Assembly: GCA_003278425.1 (NCBI GenBank)
Contig: QCFE01000006.1
Coordinates: 25,152-89,151 of the forward strand
DNA length: 64,000 nt
Source: Prochlorococcus sp. AG-363-B11
GTDB lineage: Bacteria; Cyanobacteriota; Cyanobacteriia; PCC-6307; Cyanobiaceae
Reading direction: 5' to 3'
Positions 40,455-49,308 of this stretch are shown in pieces; the stretch's first letter is position 1, and each line of letters opens with the position of its first letter. A program made the position numbers and the translations under genes. The notes beneath the pieces are model-generated. The model did not search any database and was not told the DNA's origin. It saw only the letters and a list, made by a program, of their open reading frames with translations.

Positions 40455-41540
40455 TTAAGTTGCTTTTTGCCAGTAACGATATGCTTTAAAAGAAAGTGAT
40501 AGTAGTCCAATAGGTAAAATTAAATAGATAACTATCATACGCAAGTCATCTTGAAATGTTGGGATAGTGTATGGAATAATTTGATCAGCTAAATATAATA
40601 TATAGAGGAGTAAAAGTATCCCCCCCTCTGATCGACTGATTATTCCTTTTGTCCAGAAGATTGGCATACAAGCTAATACTGTAAGAATCATAATGGGTAT
40701 GTCTCTTTGGATCAATACCTCCTCAACTACAAGTCCTTTACTACCAGAAAATAAGGCACAGCTACCAAGTACCAGCAGTTGATTAAGAAGGCTGCTTCCT
40801 ATTACATTACCGATAGCTAAATCTGTTTTTCCACGTAGAGATGCTACTAAGGAAGTTATCAATTCAGGCAATGATGTACCTGCTGATACAATTGTCAATC
40901 CGATTACAGTTTCACTTAAGCCATATGCACTGGCTAAAGATTTAGCACCACTGATTAATAGATTAGATCCAAACCCAAGAATTAATATCCCAGCAATAAT
41001 CTTCCCAATAGACCTTAGCCATTTTTTAGAATATGAGTTGAACTGTATTTCAGGTTCGGCATCTTTGATTCCTTGCGGTTCTTCTCTTGCAGTACGAATT
41101 TCCCAGATGGTATTAATTCCGAGAGCAATTAAGAGTGCAACACCTGATTGCCAACTAAACCTTCCTGAGGATGCCATCCCCCAAACAGCTGTAGAGACAG
41201 CAAGTAATAACGGTACATCTCGTCTCACGAGACGACTTTCTACTCTCAACGGCATCACGAGGGCACTACTTCCTAAAACAACAAGAACGTTAAAGATATT
41301 GCTCCCAACTATATTCCCTACAGCAATTGCATCTGACCCCCTGAAGAAGGAGCCAATACTGACAAATAGTTCTGGGGCACTAGTTCCGAGTGATACAACA
41401 GTAAGACCAATTACAAGTTGTGGTATTCCTAAAATAAGAGAAAGTGCTGCAGCCCCTTGGACAAAAAACTCACCTCCAGTAAAAAGGGTAAAGATTCCAA
41501 TAATGATTTCTAGCGAAGCTTGTATTAGCTGTTGTGACAT
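40455..41540 (-). CDS. Ca2+/cation antiporter (CaCA, sodium/calcium exchanger family)
   Basis: The 361-residue protein has two inverted homologous halves, each with an alpha repeat: GLTVVSLGTSAPELFVSIG near residue 45 with GNIVGSNIFNVLVVLGSSAL near 75, and GLTIVSAGTSLPELITSLVA near 215 with GNVIGSSLLNQLLVLGSCAL near 245. The Glu in each repeat is the ion ligand. About ten membrane helices are expected in the inner membrane. It resembles bacterial YrbG/CaxA-type exchangers; the exact ion pair is not readable. Confidence 0.93.
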   Translation of the reverse strand: MSQQLIQASLEIIIGIFTLFTGGEFFVQGAAALSLILGIPQLVIGLTVVSLGTSAPELFVSIGSFFRGSDAIAVGNIVGSNIFNVLVVLGSSALVMPLRVESRLVRRDVPLLLAVSTAVWGMASSGRFSWQSGVALLIALGINTIWEIRTAREEPQGIKDAEPEIQFNSYSKKWLRSIGKIIAGILILGFGSNLLISGAKSLASAYGLSETVIGLTIVSAGTSLPELITSLVASLRGKTDLAIGNVIGSSLLNQLLVLGSCALFSGSKGLVVEEVLIQRDIPIMILTVLACMPIFWTKGIISRSEGGILLLLYILYLADQIIPYTIPTFQDDLRMIVIYLILPIGLLSLSFKAYRYWQKAT

Positions 41541-41639
41541 TTGCAGAGTGACAAGGGAAAGATTGCTTTGTTTGGCTAGATATTTAATCTAATTTGATTA
41601 AGTGTTTTCTTACATAGTATTCAGTGTATTTTAAAGTTA

Positions 41640-42749
41640 ATGGTACATAGTCCAGAAGTTAATTTACGTCTGATTCCTTTGCATTTGTCCCAAGACCGAA
41701 TAATAATACGTCAACCTGATGATTGGCATTTGCATCTTAGGGATGGAGATGTACTGAAAACTGTTGTGGCACCTACTTCAAGAGTCTTCCGTCGTGCGAT
41801 AGTGATGCCTAATCTTCAGCCGCCAATTACCAGTGTTCAATCTGCTATTGATTATCGACAAAGAATAATGCATGCGGTGCCTGATGGAGATCTGTTTACT
41901 CCTCTGATGACTGCATATCTTACTGACGACCTCTCAGAAGAAGTATTAAGAGAGGGCTTTGCAAGAGGAGTTTTTTTTGCTGCAAAATTATATCCCGCAA
42001 ATTCCACGACTAATTCAGCGGCAGGTGTTACTAGTTTAGAAAATATCTACACCGCAGTTGAGACCATGGAAGAGATTGGAATGCCTTTGTTAATTCATGG
42101 AGAGGTAGCAGATATTGAGATTGATATTTTTGATAGAGAAGCGGTTTTTATTGAAAGTCACCTTCAGCCATTACTTAAGAGGTTTCCTTCTCTTAGAGTA
42201 GTTTTGGAGCACATAACAACGGCGGAGGCCGTTGAATATGTTCAGAACAGTTCAGCAAAATTGGCGGCAACAATAACTCCTCACCATTTGCATATAAATA
42301 GAAATGCGCTCTTCAATGGTGGTTTAAGGAGTGACTTCTTTTGCCTTCCTGTTGCCAAAAGAGAGCATCATCGAATGGCCCTTAGACGTGCTGCCACAAG
42401 TGGGGAACCTTGTTTTTTTCTAGGGACTGATTCGGCTCCGCATCTTCGTGAATTTAAGGAAAGTTCATGTGGCTGTGCTGGTATATTCAATGCACCAAAT
42501 GCTATTGAAAGCTATGCACAGGTTTTTGAAGAGGAAGAAGCTTTAGATCGACTAGAAGACTTCTCAAGCGTATTCGGACCTAATTTTTATGGATTGCCGG
42601 TTAATAAAGAAATAATTTCCCTTGTTAAAAAACCTCATGTTGTTTCTTTACGGTTTGAATTGAAGAAAGCAGAAACATCTTTTGAATACTTAGCCCCTTT
42701 CCATGCGGGAGAGACTTTGAATTGGTCTTTCGACCCTAATTTTAGTTAG
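41640..42749 (+). CDS. pyrC: Dihydroorotase, class II
   Basis: This zinc enzyme closes the dihydroorotate ring in pyrimidine synthesis. The 369-residue protein has RQPDDWHLHLRDGDVLKTVV near residue 23 (zinc His pair), FFAAKLYPANSTTNSAAGVT near 115 (carbamylated Lys), LLIHGEVADIEIDIFDREA near 150, VLEHITTAEAVEYV near 190 and FFLGTDSAPH near 260 (catalytic Asp). The N-terminal ~20 residues exceed the usual start, so an internal start cannot be excluded. Confidence 0.95.
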   Translation: MVHSPEVNLRLIPLHLSQDRIIIRQPDDWHLHLRDGDVLKTVVAPTSRVFRRAIVMPNLQPPITSVQSAIDYRQRIMHAVPDGDLFTPLMTAYLTDDLSEEVLREGFARGVFFAAKLYPANSTTNSAAGVTSLENIYTAVETMEEIGMPLLIHGEVADIEIDIFDREAVFIESHLQPLLKRFPSLRVVLEHITTAEAVEYVQNSSAKLAATITPHHLHINRNALFNGGLRSDFFCLPVAKREHHRMALRRAATSGEPCFFLGTDSAPHLREFKESSCGCAGIFNAPNAIESYAQVFEEEEALDRLEDFSSVFGPNFYGLPVNKEIISLVKKPHVVSLRFELKKAETSFEYLAPFHAGETLNWSFDPNFS

Positions 42750-42948
42750 TTTGAGGGCTGGAAATATCTAAGGGGGTAAAGTTGTTTTTATTCAAAGAGT
42801 AAATTTCTGACAGATTTGCTTTGTGTCTTTTTCTGATATTTGCCAACATTAACAAAACGATGTTAGAAAAAGTTGTTAATTCGCAGAATTTTGTTTTAAG
42901 TGGATCTATTATAGTTTTAGATACCTAGGTTGGATAGGGTCACGATCT

Positions 42949-43034
42949 GCGAGTGTGGTGGAATTGGTAGACACACAGGACTTAAAATCCTGAGACCAGC
43001 AATGGTCGTGAGGGTTCAAGTCCCTCCACTCGCA
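42949..43034 (+). tRNA. trnL: tRNA-Leu (anticodon UAA)
   Basis: This 86-base cloverleaf has acceptor arm GCGAGTG paired with CACTCGC, discriminator A, D loop with TGGTAGACAC, anticodon loop CTTAAAA (TAA), a long variable arm as in class II tRNAs, and T arm GGGTTCAAGTCCC. CCA is not encoded. No intron interrupts it. Confidence 0.95.
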
Positions 43035-43448
43035 TAACTCATTTATAATGATCAAAAGATTATTTGAGAAAAGTTCTATGTTTGATTGCCTTAATGAACT
43101 TCTGGTTTAACTTTTAATAATAATTATTAGTTGTCTCATTTTGATAGTCTTTCTTGAGAACAAGCTCATGAATTGGTAAATCCTTTCTTGCACTTGTCAT
43201 CAAAATATAATATTTAAACAAATAGGAGCTGAAAAGATTAGAACAATTAAGATTAGATTGATTTTTGGCAAGAGTATTTATATGGAAAATATCATAGATC
43301 ACAATGGATATCTGTAATCTCTCAGCTTTTTGCCTTCAATTACTGAGATTGCTATTGATTTAAGAAAAGTCTTTACTTGAAAATCTTTGGACAATAAGAT
43401 TAATCTGATATTACAATTAGAGAGAAGTCGGAATAGGGAGTCTTTGTT
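43035..43448. other. Gap without a supported gene between tRNA-Leu and ndhL
   Basis: These 414 bases are AT-rich. A minus-strand open frame at 43114-43302 has poor composition and no ribosome-binding site, and I do not accept it. The last ~100 bases should hold the ndhL promoter. I see no convincing RNA structure. Confidence 0.5.
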
Positions 43449-43688
43449 TTGATACCTAACGAAGCATTGAATAATTCTTTCTTTGTAATAAGTACATACT
43501 TGTTACTTGGAGGGCTTTATTTAGTTGCTATACCACTTTTCCTTTACTTTTGGATGAATGCGAGGTGGAATTTTATGGGGAAATATGAGAGGTTATTTAT
43601 TTACGGGCTTGTGTTCCTTTTTTTCCCAGGGATGCTCTTGTTTGCTCCTTTCTTAAACCTTCGTCTGCATGGTCAAGGAGATAGGTGA
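43449..43688 (+). CDS. ndhL: NAD(P)H-quinone oxidoreductase subunit L
   Basis: This small membrane subunit belongs to the cyanobacterial NDH-1 complex. The 79-residue protein has two to three helices with [20 protein letters not shown] near residue 16, [19 protein letters not shown] near 36 and [16 protein letters not shown] near 57, the NdhL pattern. It starts at TTG 43449. The order ndhL, DUF3007 gene, trpA is conserved in these organisms. Confidence 0.92.
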   Translation: MIPNEALNNSFFVISTYLLLGGLYLVAIPLFLYFWMNARWNFMGKYERLFIYGLVFLFFPGMLLFAPFLNLRLHGQGDR

Positions 43689-43691
43689 GAT

Positions 43692-44033
43692 TTGACTAAG
43701 GCAAATGTTGTTCAATTAGGCCTACTCCTTTTTCTGTTAGGGGGAGTCGCATATGGTGGTTTTGTTTTTTATGGGCTTGATTTAACCAAAGCAGGAATTG
43801 CATCTGAATCAGTTTTGGTACTACTGTTGATAATTTGGATCCTTTCTTACTTTTTGAGGGTTTTAACTGGAAAAATGACTTTTATGGAGCAACGTAAGCG
43901 TTACCGTAAGGAATACCAACAGATTACTGATAGAGAGTTAGAAGCAAGATTTGATTCAATGTCTAACGAAGATAAGATTAGATTATTTAAAGAGCTTGAA
44001 AAAGATAACAATAAGAATAAAGAAACTAATTAA
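43692..44033 (+). CDS. DUF3007 membrane protein
   Basis: The 113-residue protein has two membrane helices (about 7-28 and 38-58) and a charged cytoplasmic C-terminus (QRKRYRKEYQQITDRELEAR). This matches DUF3007, a cyanobacterial and plastid family always near ndhL or trpA; its role is unknown, though an association with NDH-1 is plausible from context. It starts with TTG, three bases after the ndhL stop. Confidence 0.88.
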   Translation: MTKANVVQLGLLLFLLGGVAYGGFVFYGLDLTKAGIASESVLVLLLIIWILSYFLRVLTGKMTFMEQRKRYRKEYQQITDRELEARFDSMSNEDKIRLFKELEKDNNKNKETN

Positions 44034-44066
44034 TTAGCCTCTTTATTCGTTTTCAGTTATCTCTTA

Positions 44067-44903
44067 ATGAATTTGAAGCAAGAAATTCTAAATAGTGATC
44101 CTATTCAATCCTCGAACCTAGAAAGCTGTTTTGATCAAATAAAAAAAGAACAGAGAATTGCATTAATGCCATTTATAATGGCAGGTGATCCAGACCTTAA
44201 TACATCATCTCAAATATTATTAAGGCTTCAAGAGGAAGGTGCAGATATTGTTGAATTGGGGATTCCCTATAGTGACCCTCTTGCTGATGGACCGATAATA
44301 CAGTTAGCTGCTTCACGTGCACTTTCTTCAGGTACTTCTCCCAATGGAGTTTTAGAAATGCTGTCTAATTTGAAAGATAAACTAACCATTCCAGTAATAC
44401 TTTTTACATATAGCAATCCTTTGATTAATTGTGGCATGGAGGACTTTTGTGATCAGGCTGCTAAGTCTGGAGCATCTGGTTTAGTTGTTCCTGACTTGCC
44501 ATTAGAAGAAGCAGAGAAATTATCTTCAATTGCAGCTGAAAGGAAACTTGATTTAGTTCTTTTAGTTGCACCTACAACTCCTTTAGAACGTATGAAAAAG
44601 ATTTGTTCAAGAAGTAAAGGGTTTACTTACCTTGTGAGTGTTACTGGAGTTACTGGTGAACGTTCAAATTTAGAAGATCGTGTTAAGTTGCTCGTCCAAA
44701 AAATAAAGCAATTCAGTTCTAATCCTGTTGCTGTTGGTTTTGGTATTTCTGATGCTAAACATGTAAGTCAAGTTAGAAAATGGGGTGCGGATGGAGCGAT
44801 AGTTGGTAGTGCTCTTGTTAAAAGGATTTCTAATGCAACTGATAAAAAGGCAGTAGATGAAGCAGGTGATTTCTGTAGAGAACTTCGCAAAGCAGCTGGT
44901 TAG
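44067..44903 (+). CDS. trpA: Tryptophan synthase alpha subunit
   Basis: This TIM-barrel subunit cleaves indole-3-glycerol phosphate and channels indole to TrpB. The 278-residue protein has [15 protein letters not shown] near residue 33, [20 protein letters not shown] near 62 (catalytic Glu and Asp), [10 protein letters not shown] near 145, [18 protein letters not shown] near 190 and [20 protein letters not shown] near 228. It ends about 50 bases before a bidirectional terminator. Confidence 0.96.
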   Translation: MNLKQEILNSDPIQSSNLESCFDQIKKEQRIALMPFIMAGDPDLNTSSQILLRLQEEGADIVELGIPYSDPLADGPIIQLAASRALSSGTSPNGVLEMLSNLKDKLTIPVILFTYSNPLINCGMEDFCDQAAKSGASGLVVPDLPLEEAEKLSSIAAERKLDLVLLVAPTTPLERMKKICSRSKGFTYLVSVTGVTGERSNLEDRVKLLVQKIKQFSSNPVAVGFGISDAKHVSQVRKWGADGAIVGSALVKRISNATDKKAVDEAGDFCRELRKAAG

Positions 44904-44952
44904 AGATTAAAAAAAAAATGATAAATATAAGGTGCTATAGGCAAATAAAAAA

Positions 44953-44973
44953 GCCTCAGATGTAAACTGAGGC
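44953..44973. terminator. Bidirectional intrinsic terminator between trpA and abrB
   Basis: GCCTCAG and CTGAGGC form a perfect 7-base stem with a 7-base loop. It has an A run on its left and GTTGATTT on its right, so it can end both the plus-strand ndhL-trpA transcript and the minus-strand abrB transcript; the T tract is longer for the minus strand. Confidence 0.78.
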
Positions 44974-45035
44974 GTTGATTTAAAGCTTATAAGAGATTAT
45001 GTATTCTTGAGAAAACAAGCTACATTTTTATTTGC

Positions 45036-45404
45036 TTAATCGTCAGAATCTTCTGCTCCAGCAGGAACAAGTCTGATTTGCTTACGACCTAATTTGATTT
45101 CAAATTCATCGCCAGCTTTGAGATCTAGTAAAGCAGTATATGCTTTACCAATTAATAGATTTCCGTTGCCTTGAACTGTTGCAACATAGCTAAGCTTTCT
45201 ACCACCTTTACCAATACCTGCTACACCAGTTGCACCTAGGCTTACGCCTTTAGCTTCTAGTAGAGCTTCGTAAAAGGCAGTGAAGTTTAGTCTTTCACCA
45301 CCATCCTTCTTGTTGGATACATATCCACATGCACGAACAAGATCTGATTTACTGACATCACCAAGTTCTTTGACTTTAGTGAGCAGGTCGCTGCCTGTGA
45401 GCAT
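45036..45404 (-). CDS. Cyanobacterial AbrB-type transcription regulator
   Basis: I start this gene at the Met of MLTGSDLLTKVKELGDVSKS (122 residues), because orthologues begin there; the upstream open part is AT-rich and unlike the family. Conserved parts are LVRACGYVSNKKDGGERLNF near residue 21, GKGGRKLSYVATVQGNGNLL near 62 and the C-terminal strand pattern. Cyanobacterial AbrB proteins bind DNA broadly and control nitrogen and carbon genes. The pI should be near neutral because of the acidic tail. Confidence 0.92.
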   Translation of the reverse strand: MLTGSDLLTKVKELGDVSKSDLVRACGYVSNKKDGGERLNFTAFYEALLEAKGVSLGATGVAGIGKGGRKLSYVATVQGNGNLLIGKAYTALLDLKAGDEFEIKLGRKQIRLVPAGAEDSDD

Positions 45405-45501
45405 AGTTAAGTAATAAATTGATCTACTTAAATAACATAGCAATTAGTATGCCAATTGTGCAATCATTTAATTGTAATTTCACCCGATTAATTAACTTCT
45501 G

Positions 45502-45777
45502 ATGGCAATGGAGCGATTTGTTCTTTTTGGTACTTATTGTCAAAATGCTATTGCAAAGCGAGTACCTTTTCGTGATGAGCATCTATCTAGGCTTAGCAAA
45601 CTCAAGGAAGAAGGGATACTCATAACCTTAGGACCTACAAAATGTAATAGATATGTATTTGGAGTTTTTGAAGCTTCAACTATTGATGAAATTAAGAAAC
45701 TTTTAGAAGATGACGTTTATTGGAAAGAGCAAATATGGACTTCATTAGATATTTATCCATGGACCCAGGCTTTTTGA
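45502..45777 (+). CDS. YCII-domain protein
   Basis: The 91-residue protein has the YCII ferredoxin-like fold pattern: RFVLFGTYCQNAIAKRVPFRDEHL split over a beta strand and helix, EGILITLGPTK near residue 38 and a C-terminal WTSLDIYPW. Proteins of this kind may be small hydrolases or binding modules; the His-Asp pair of active members is only partly visible (DEH near 25). Its 3' end overlaps the convergent cytochrome gene by 25 bases. Confidence 0.8.
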   Translation: MAMERFVLFGTYCQNAIAKRVPFRDEHLSRLSKLKEEGILITLGPTKCNRYVFGVFEASTIDEIKKLLEDDVYWKEQIWTSLDIYPWTQAF

Positions 45778-46151
45778 GCTTGTTGTAATATCCAATTTGC
45801 AACAAGCTCATCTCCTTTTTCTCCAAGAACTTTTTGATAACCATCCATAATTCCTATCCCTTCTCTGGCGATTTTTGCAATACTCTCTTTTGTATCTAAC
45901 CCATTTCGTTGTAAGTCTTTTATCTTTAAGGTTTTATTTCTTCTTATGATATTTCCACCATTTATATGACATCCTGCGCAATTTTCGATGAAGAGATGCT
46001 CTCCTTCATTTCCATTAAGAGCTAAGACTTTGTTCGGATGACATGAAAATGATGAAATAATGAGTGTAATTAAGATAAACAAATTAAGGATATTGAAAAA
46101 TTGATCCAGAAACATTTTAATTTTACATTTGAATTTCATACAACTGGACAT
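45753..46151 (-). CDS. Cytochrome c6-like protein (class I c-type)
   Basis: The 132-residue protein has a long hydrophobic leader (about 15-40) and one haem-binding site ENCAGCHINGGNIIRR near residue 60, with a likely Met ligand in GIGIMDGYQ near 100. It resembles the alternative c6 forms (c6B/c6C type) because of the NGGNIIRRNKTL stretch. It would carry electrons in the thylakoid lumen or periplasm. A Cys in the leader (SSFSC) could also mark a lipoprotein. The start is uncertain; Met at residue 5 or 13 is possible. Confidence 0.84.
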   Translation of the reverse strand: MSSCMKFKCKIKMFLDQFFNILNLFILITLIISSFSCHPNKVLALNGNEGEHLFIENCAGCHINGGNIIRRNKTLKIKDLQRNGLDTKESIAKIAREGIGIMDGYQKVLGEKGDELVANWILQQAQKAWVHG

Positions 46152-46166
46152 AGATAATTTTTTGAA

Positions 46167-46481
46167 TTAAGTATTACAGTCTTCTTTTAGTTCTTCTAGA
46201 AGAAGATCAAGTTGATCGAATGGAGCTTGAATATTTTTCTCACTTCTATTGATCTGATTGCTTTGTTCCCAGGATTGTTCTGCTGTGCATAGAACCCGCA
46301 CAAGTTGAGTTAACCCTCCTGCAGAATATTCGGATTTAAGAATTTCTATTAACACAGGCATTCTCTCTGAACTTGCATTAAGAACTCTTTTAAGATCTTT
46401 TTGTGTTTTCTTTTGATGTTTAAGCCAATCTTTGATGAGAAGAGTAATTTCATCTTCTATTTCCTTATTCCATTTAGCCAT
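46167..46481 (-). CDS. Conserved hypothetical helical protein
   Basis: I start at MAKWNKEIEDEITLLIKDWL (104 residues); this start also avoids overlap with the upstream gene. The protein is mostly helical and charged, with QKKTQKDLKRVLNASSERMP near residue 20 (which reads like a helix-turn-helix) and EQSNQINRSEKNIQAPFDQL near 70. I do not recognise a family. It lies downstream of the DUF1232 gene, in the same direction. Confidence 0.65.
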   Translation of the reverse strand: MAKWNKEIEDEITLLIKDWLKHQKKTQKDLKRVLNASSERMPVLIEILKSEYSAGGLTQLVRVLCTAEQSWEQSNQINRSEKNIQAPFDQLDLLLEELKEDCNT

Positions 46482-46486
46482 TGTGT

Positions 46487-46858
46487 TTAAAGGGGAAACC
46501 ATTCATCAAGTTTTTTACGAGCTCTTTGACGTATAGCAGGGCTCATATATTGACTCCATAGATTTATTACAGCGGTAAGTGCAACAAGATCATCACTAAA
46601 CCCTGCGACGGGAATAAAATCAGGCATTAAATCAATAGGCATAATTAAGTATGTAACGGCTGCAATTAAAGAAACTCTTGCTTGAGGAGGGGTTGAAGGA
46701 TCGGAAATCATTTCAAATGCTTCCAATGCTGGTTTAGCAAGAGTTCTTCCAGCTCTTAGCAGAACCTTTTTAAAGATATTCTCATCAATAACCGAACTGT
46801 CAATAACTTCTGCATCGAAAACCTTCTCTTGATGGCTGCTTCCTTCTGACATCTTCAA
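46487..46858 (-). CDS. DUF1232 (YkvA-like) membrane-associated protein
   Basis: The 123-residue protein contains ARVSLIAAVTYLIMPIDLMP then DFIPVAGFSDDLVALTAVIN, the hallmark of DUF1232 proteins. The hydrophobic stretch around residue 75 suggests membrane contact. Function is unknown across the family. It is 51 bases downstream of the sigma factor gene on the same strand, so may be co-transcribed. Confidence 0.86.
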   Translation of the reverse strand: MKMSEGSSHQEKVFDAEVIDSSVIDENIFKKVLLRAGRTLAKPALEAFEMISDPSTPPQARVSLIAAVTYLIMPIDLMPDFIPVAGFSDDLVALTAVINLWSQYMSPAIRQRARKKLDEWFPL

Positions 46859-46909
46859 AAATGATTATTTTTAATTGGACTTAGAGTGTGGAATTAGGAG
46901 GTGAATCCC

Positions 46910-47842
46910 TTATTCATTATGTAATTTTGAATCAACTAAACCATTTTGAATCCCAGTTTTTCTAAGTTTTCTAAGGGCTCTTTGAACGACTTGTCTGCAA
47001 TATTCCCTACTGCAATTCATATGCTTAGCTACTTGAGCTAGCGTTCGCCATTCGTTTGTGCCATCTAGGCCAAAACGAAGACTAACAATTGTTCTTTCTT
47101 TAGATGTGAGATTGGATTTGTTAAGTAAGGACCATGCAGAATCATTTCTCTCTGCTAATTCAGCAAGTTCCATGGGCGGAGCTTCTTCGCTAGGTAAAAT
47201 ATCTCCAAGTTCAGAAGGGTCTGATTTTGATTGAATAACTCCTTGAAGACTGACAGTGATACTCCTCATCTCACATTCAAGCAGTTCACCCACATCTTCT
47301 TCAGTGATACTCATTTTTTTTGCCAGTTGTTCTACAGTTGGGGAAGTACCATGCTCTTGCATTAATTGAGATTTTGCAGCTCGGAGCTTGGTTAGTTTCT
47401 CGTTAATATTTACCGGTATTCTTATAGTTCTGCTCTGAGTTGATAAAGCTCGATTTAAACCTTGCCTAATCCACCAATATGCATATGTAGAGAAACGATG
47501 ACCTCTTGTTGGATCATATTTTTCTACAGCACGAGTCAACCCAATTGTACCTTCTTGAATTAGATCTAGCAGTTCGAGCCCTTTCCCTTGATATTTTTTA
47601 GCGAGATTAACCACTAACCTTAGGTTCGCAGTGATCATTTCGTTTTTTGCTTTTTCTCCCAATCTGATAGTCTTTTTTTCAAGATCTGTGTAATCGCATG
47701 GTTTGTCTTTATTTTTACTGAGGTGGCAGCGCTCTATAAGGGCAACCATCGCTTGAACTTTTCTCCCCATGGTAAGTTCTTCTTCAGGTGTCAGTAGTGG
47801 ATGTCGTCCTATTTCTCCAAGAAAGTCACTTAAAGAACTCAC
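46910..47842 (-). CDS. Group 2 sigma-70 factor
   Basis: The 310-residue protein has region 1.2 (DFLGEIGRHPLLTPEEELTM), region 2 with NLRLVVNLAKKYQGKGLELL and DLIQEGTIGLTRAVEKYDP near residue 110, the -10 recognition helix FSTYAYWWIRQGLNRAL near 140, region 3, and region 4 with LTSKERTIVSLRFGLDG and HMNCSREYCRQVVQRAL near 280 (the -35 helix). It lacks the long region 1.1 of the primary factor, so it is an alternative (SigB/C/D/E-like) sigma that responds to light, carbon or nitrogen in relatives. The exact letter is not assigned. Confidence 0.92.
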   Translation of the reverse strand: MSSLSDFLGEIGRHPLLTPEEELTMGRKVQAMVALIERCHLSKNKDKPCDYTDLEKKTIRLGEKAKNEMITANLRLVVNLAKKYQGKGLELLDLIQEGTIGLTRAVEKYDPTRGHRFSTYAYWWIRQGLNRALSTQSRTIRIPVNINEKLTKLRAAKSQLMQEHGTSPTVEQLAKKMSITEEDVGELLECEMRSITVSLQGVIQSKSDPSELGDILPSEEAPPMELAELAERNDSAWSLLNKSNLTSKERTIVSLRFGLDGTNEWRTLAQVAKHMNCSREYCRQVVQRALRKLRKTGIQNGLVDSKLHNE

Positions 47843-48045
47843 GATTTAAAACTCCTTTTACAAGTAAAATGCAGATAAAAGTATTAACTTTCGCGAAATG
47901 CAGGCGAGAGTTTTAAATTCATCTTAGGTGCTTAATTTAGTCTTTTTTTATTCTGAATATTTCTCACTAACTAGCCACTTTTTTGCCCAGGTTATTACGG
48001 AAATGACATCTTTTGGCTAGGCTCATATCGCATTGTTTATGACCT

Positions 48046-48537
48046 ATGCTCTTAGGAAGCTTGTTTCATCAACCACTTTTTGAAAGCGCATTCATCGCTT
48101 ACTTACATTATTTATGCATTATTCTTTGTTTTGGAGCTTTGCTTTTTGAAAGGTTGCGTTTAAAAGTCGATTTAAGTAGACAGGATGCTATCTCGATAAT
48201 TTTAGCGGATATTATTTATGGCTTGGCAGGGATTCTTATAATACTTACTGGAATTTTAAGAGTTAGATATTTTGGTCAAGGGGCAGATTTCTATACTCAT
48301 AATCCATTGTTTTGGTTTAAAGTAGGTTCTTATATTGCTGTGGGACTCCTTTCTCTTTATCCAACTATTACATATATTCTTTGGGCTATACCGTTAAGTA
48401 AAAACAAGCTTCCTTCTATTACATCAGATTTAGTATCAAGGTTTAGGTTAATAATAAATATAGAACTAATTGGGTTTTCAGTAATTCCTTTAATGGCTAC
48501 TTCTATGTCACGTGGTATTGGCCTCCCAGGTTCTTAA
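48046..48537 (+). CDS. DUF2214 four-helix membrane protein
   Basis: The 163-residue protein has four membrane helices, near residues 13-33, 48-67, 90-108 and 137-155. The pattern ALLFERLRLKV, then DIIYGLAGILIILTGILRVR, then FWFKVGSYIAVGLLSLYPTI is that of DUF2214, whose His and Arg residues near helix ends suggest a possible cofactor site. The role is unknown. It is divergent from the sigma factor gene. Confidence 0.86.
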   Translation: MLLGSLFHQPLFESAFIAYLHYLCIILCFGALLFERLRLKVDLSRQDAISIILADIIYGLAGILIILTGILRVRYFGQGADFYTHNPLFWFKVGSYIAVGLLSLYPTITYILWAIPLSKNKLPSITSDLVSRFRLIINIELIGFSVIPLMATSMSRGIGLPGS

Positions 48538-48557
48538 GATTAGAAAATAATTTGAAA

Positions 48558-49238
48558 TTAATTAATAATATCCTCTTTTTGAGTAGATCTTCTTGTTCTT
48601 AGTATTTTCAATACATCTCTCCAGTCGACGTTGTGATATTTAAGAGCAACTTGTAGGTGAAAAATTAGATCAGCAGCTTCATTTGCAATTGAATTTGGGT
48701 CATTGTCTTTGCATGCCATGACGAATTCAGCTGATTCCTCTCCTATTTTCTTTAGGATCTTATTTTCACCTCCTTCTAGAAGACTATTGGTGTAACTTTT
48801 TGGTTTTGGGTTTATTGATCTATCTTTAATGGTTTCAAAGAGCTCGCTGCAACAGTCTGCATGCGGAGGAAGAAAGACGGAGCTTTTGCTATTAGAGCTT
48901 GAGTCTATTTCATTAAAGAAGCAGCTTCTAGCGCCTTTGTGACAGGCCGTGTCTCCAACTTGTTCAATAGATAAAAGTATTGCATCAGAATCACAATCTA
49001 GTCGGATATTTTTAAGTAGTTGAATATGGCCACTTGTTTCACCTTTGTGCCAGAGCTGCTGCCTTGATCTGCTCCAGTAGTGAACTTCGCCTGTTTTAAG
49101 AGTTTCTATTAATGAGGCTTTGTTAGCCCACGCCATCATTAAAACAGCTCCATCTAACCAGTCTTGAGCAATTACAGGGATTAGACCTTTTTCGTTAAAA
49201 CGAAGCTTTTCTATGAAATCTTGGTTTAGTTGCATCAT
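48558..49238 (-). CDS. hisIE: Bifunctional phosphoribosyl-AMP cyclohydrolase/phosphoribosyl-ATP pyrophosphatase
   Basis: This fused enzyme catalyses steps two and three of histidine synthesis. HisI part (about 1-115): LIPVIAQDWLDGAVLMMAWA, then WHKGETSGHIQLLKNIRLDC, DSDAILLSIEQVGDTACHKG with the zinc Cys, and ARSCFF. HisE part (about 140-226): SYTNSLLEGGENKILKKIGE and ESAEFVMACKDNDPNSIANE plus AADLIFHLQVAL. The linker is longer than usual (about 25 residues rich in Ser). hisG is on the plus strand at 31.7 kb. Confidence 0.96.
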   Translation of the reverse strand: MMQLNQDFIEKLRFNEKGLIPVIAQDWLDGAVLMMAWANKASLIETLKTGEVHYWSRSRQQLWHKGETSGHIQLLKNIRLDCDSDAILLSIEQVGDTACHKGARSCFFNEIDSSSNSKSSVFLPPHADCCSELFETIKDRSINPKPKSYTNSLLEGGENKILKKIGEESAEFVMACKDNDPNSIANEAADLIFHLQVALKYHNVDWRDVLKILRTRRSTQKEDIIN

Positions 49239-49308
49239 ATTCTTATGTTAGTAAAAAAAACTCTGATTTTGATCATCTTTTTTTTGAGTCACCTCAAGCA
49301 CGAGTTAG

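Noticed and set aside
41038..41592. Long frame (184 codons) opposite the cation antiporter
   Set aside because: Shadow of a conserved membrane protein gene; composition follows the other strand.
43114..43302. Minus-strand open frame between tRNA-Leu and ndhL
   Set aside because: AT-rich chance frame without start context or family pattern.
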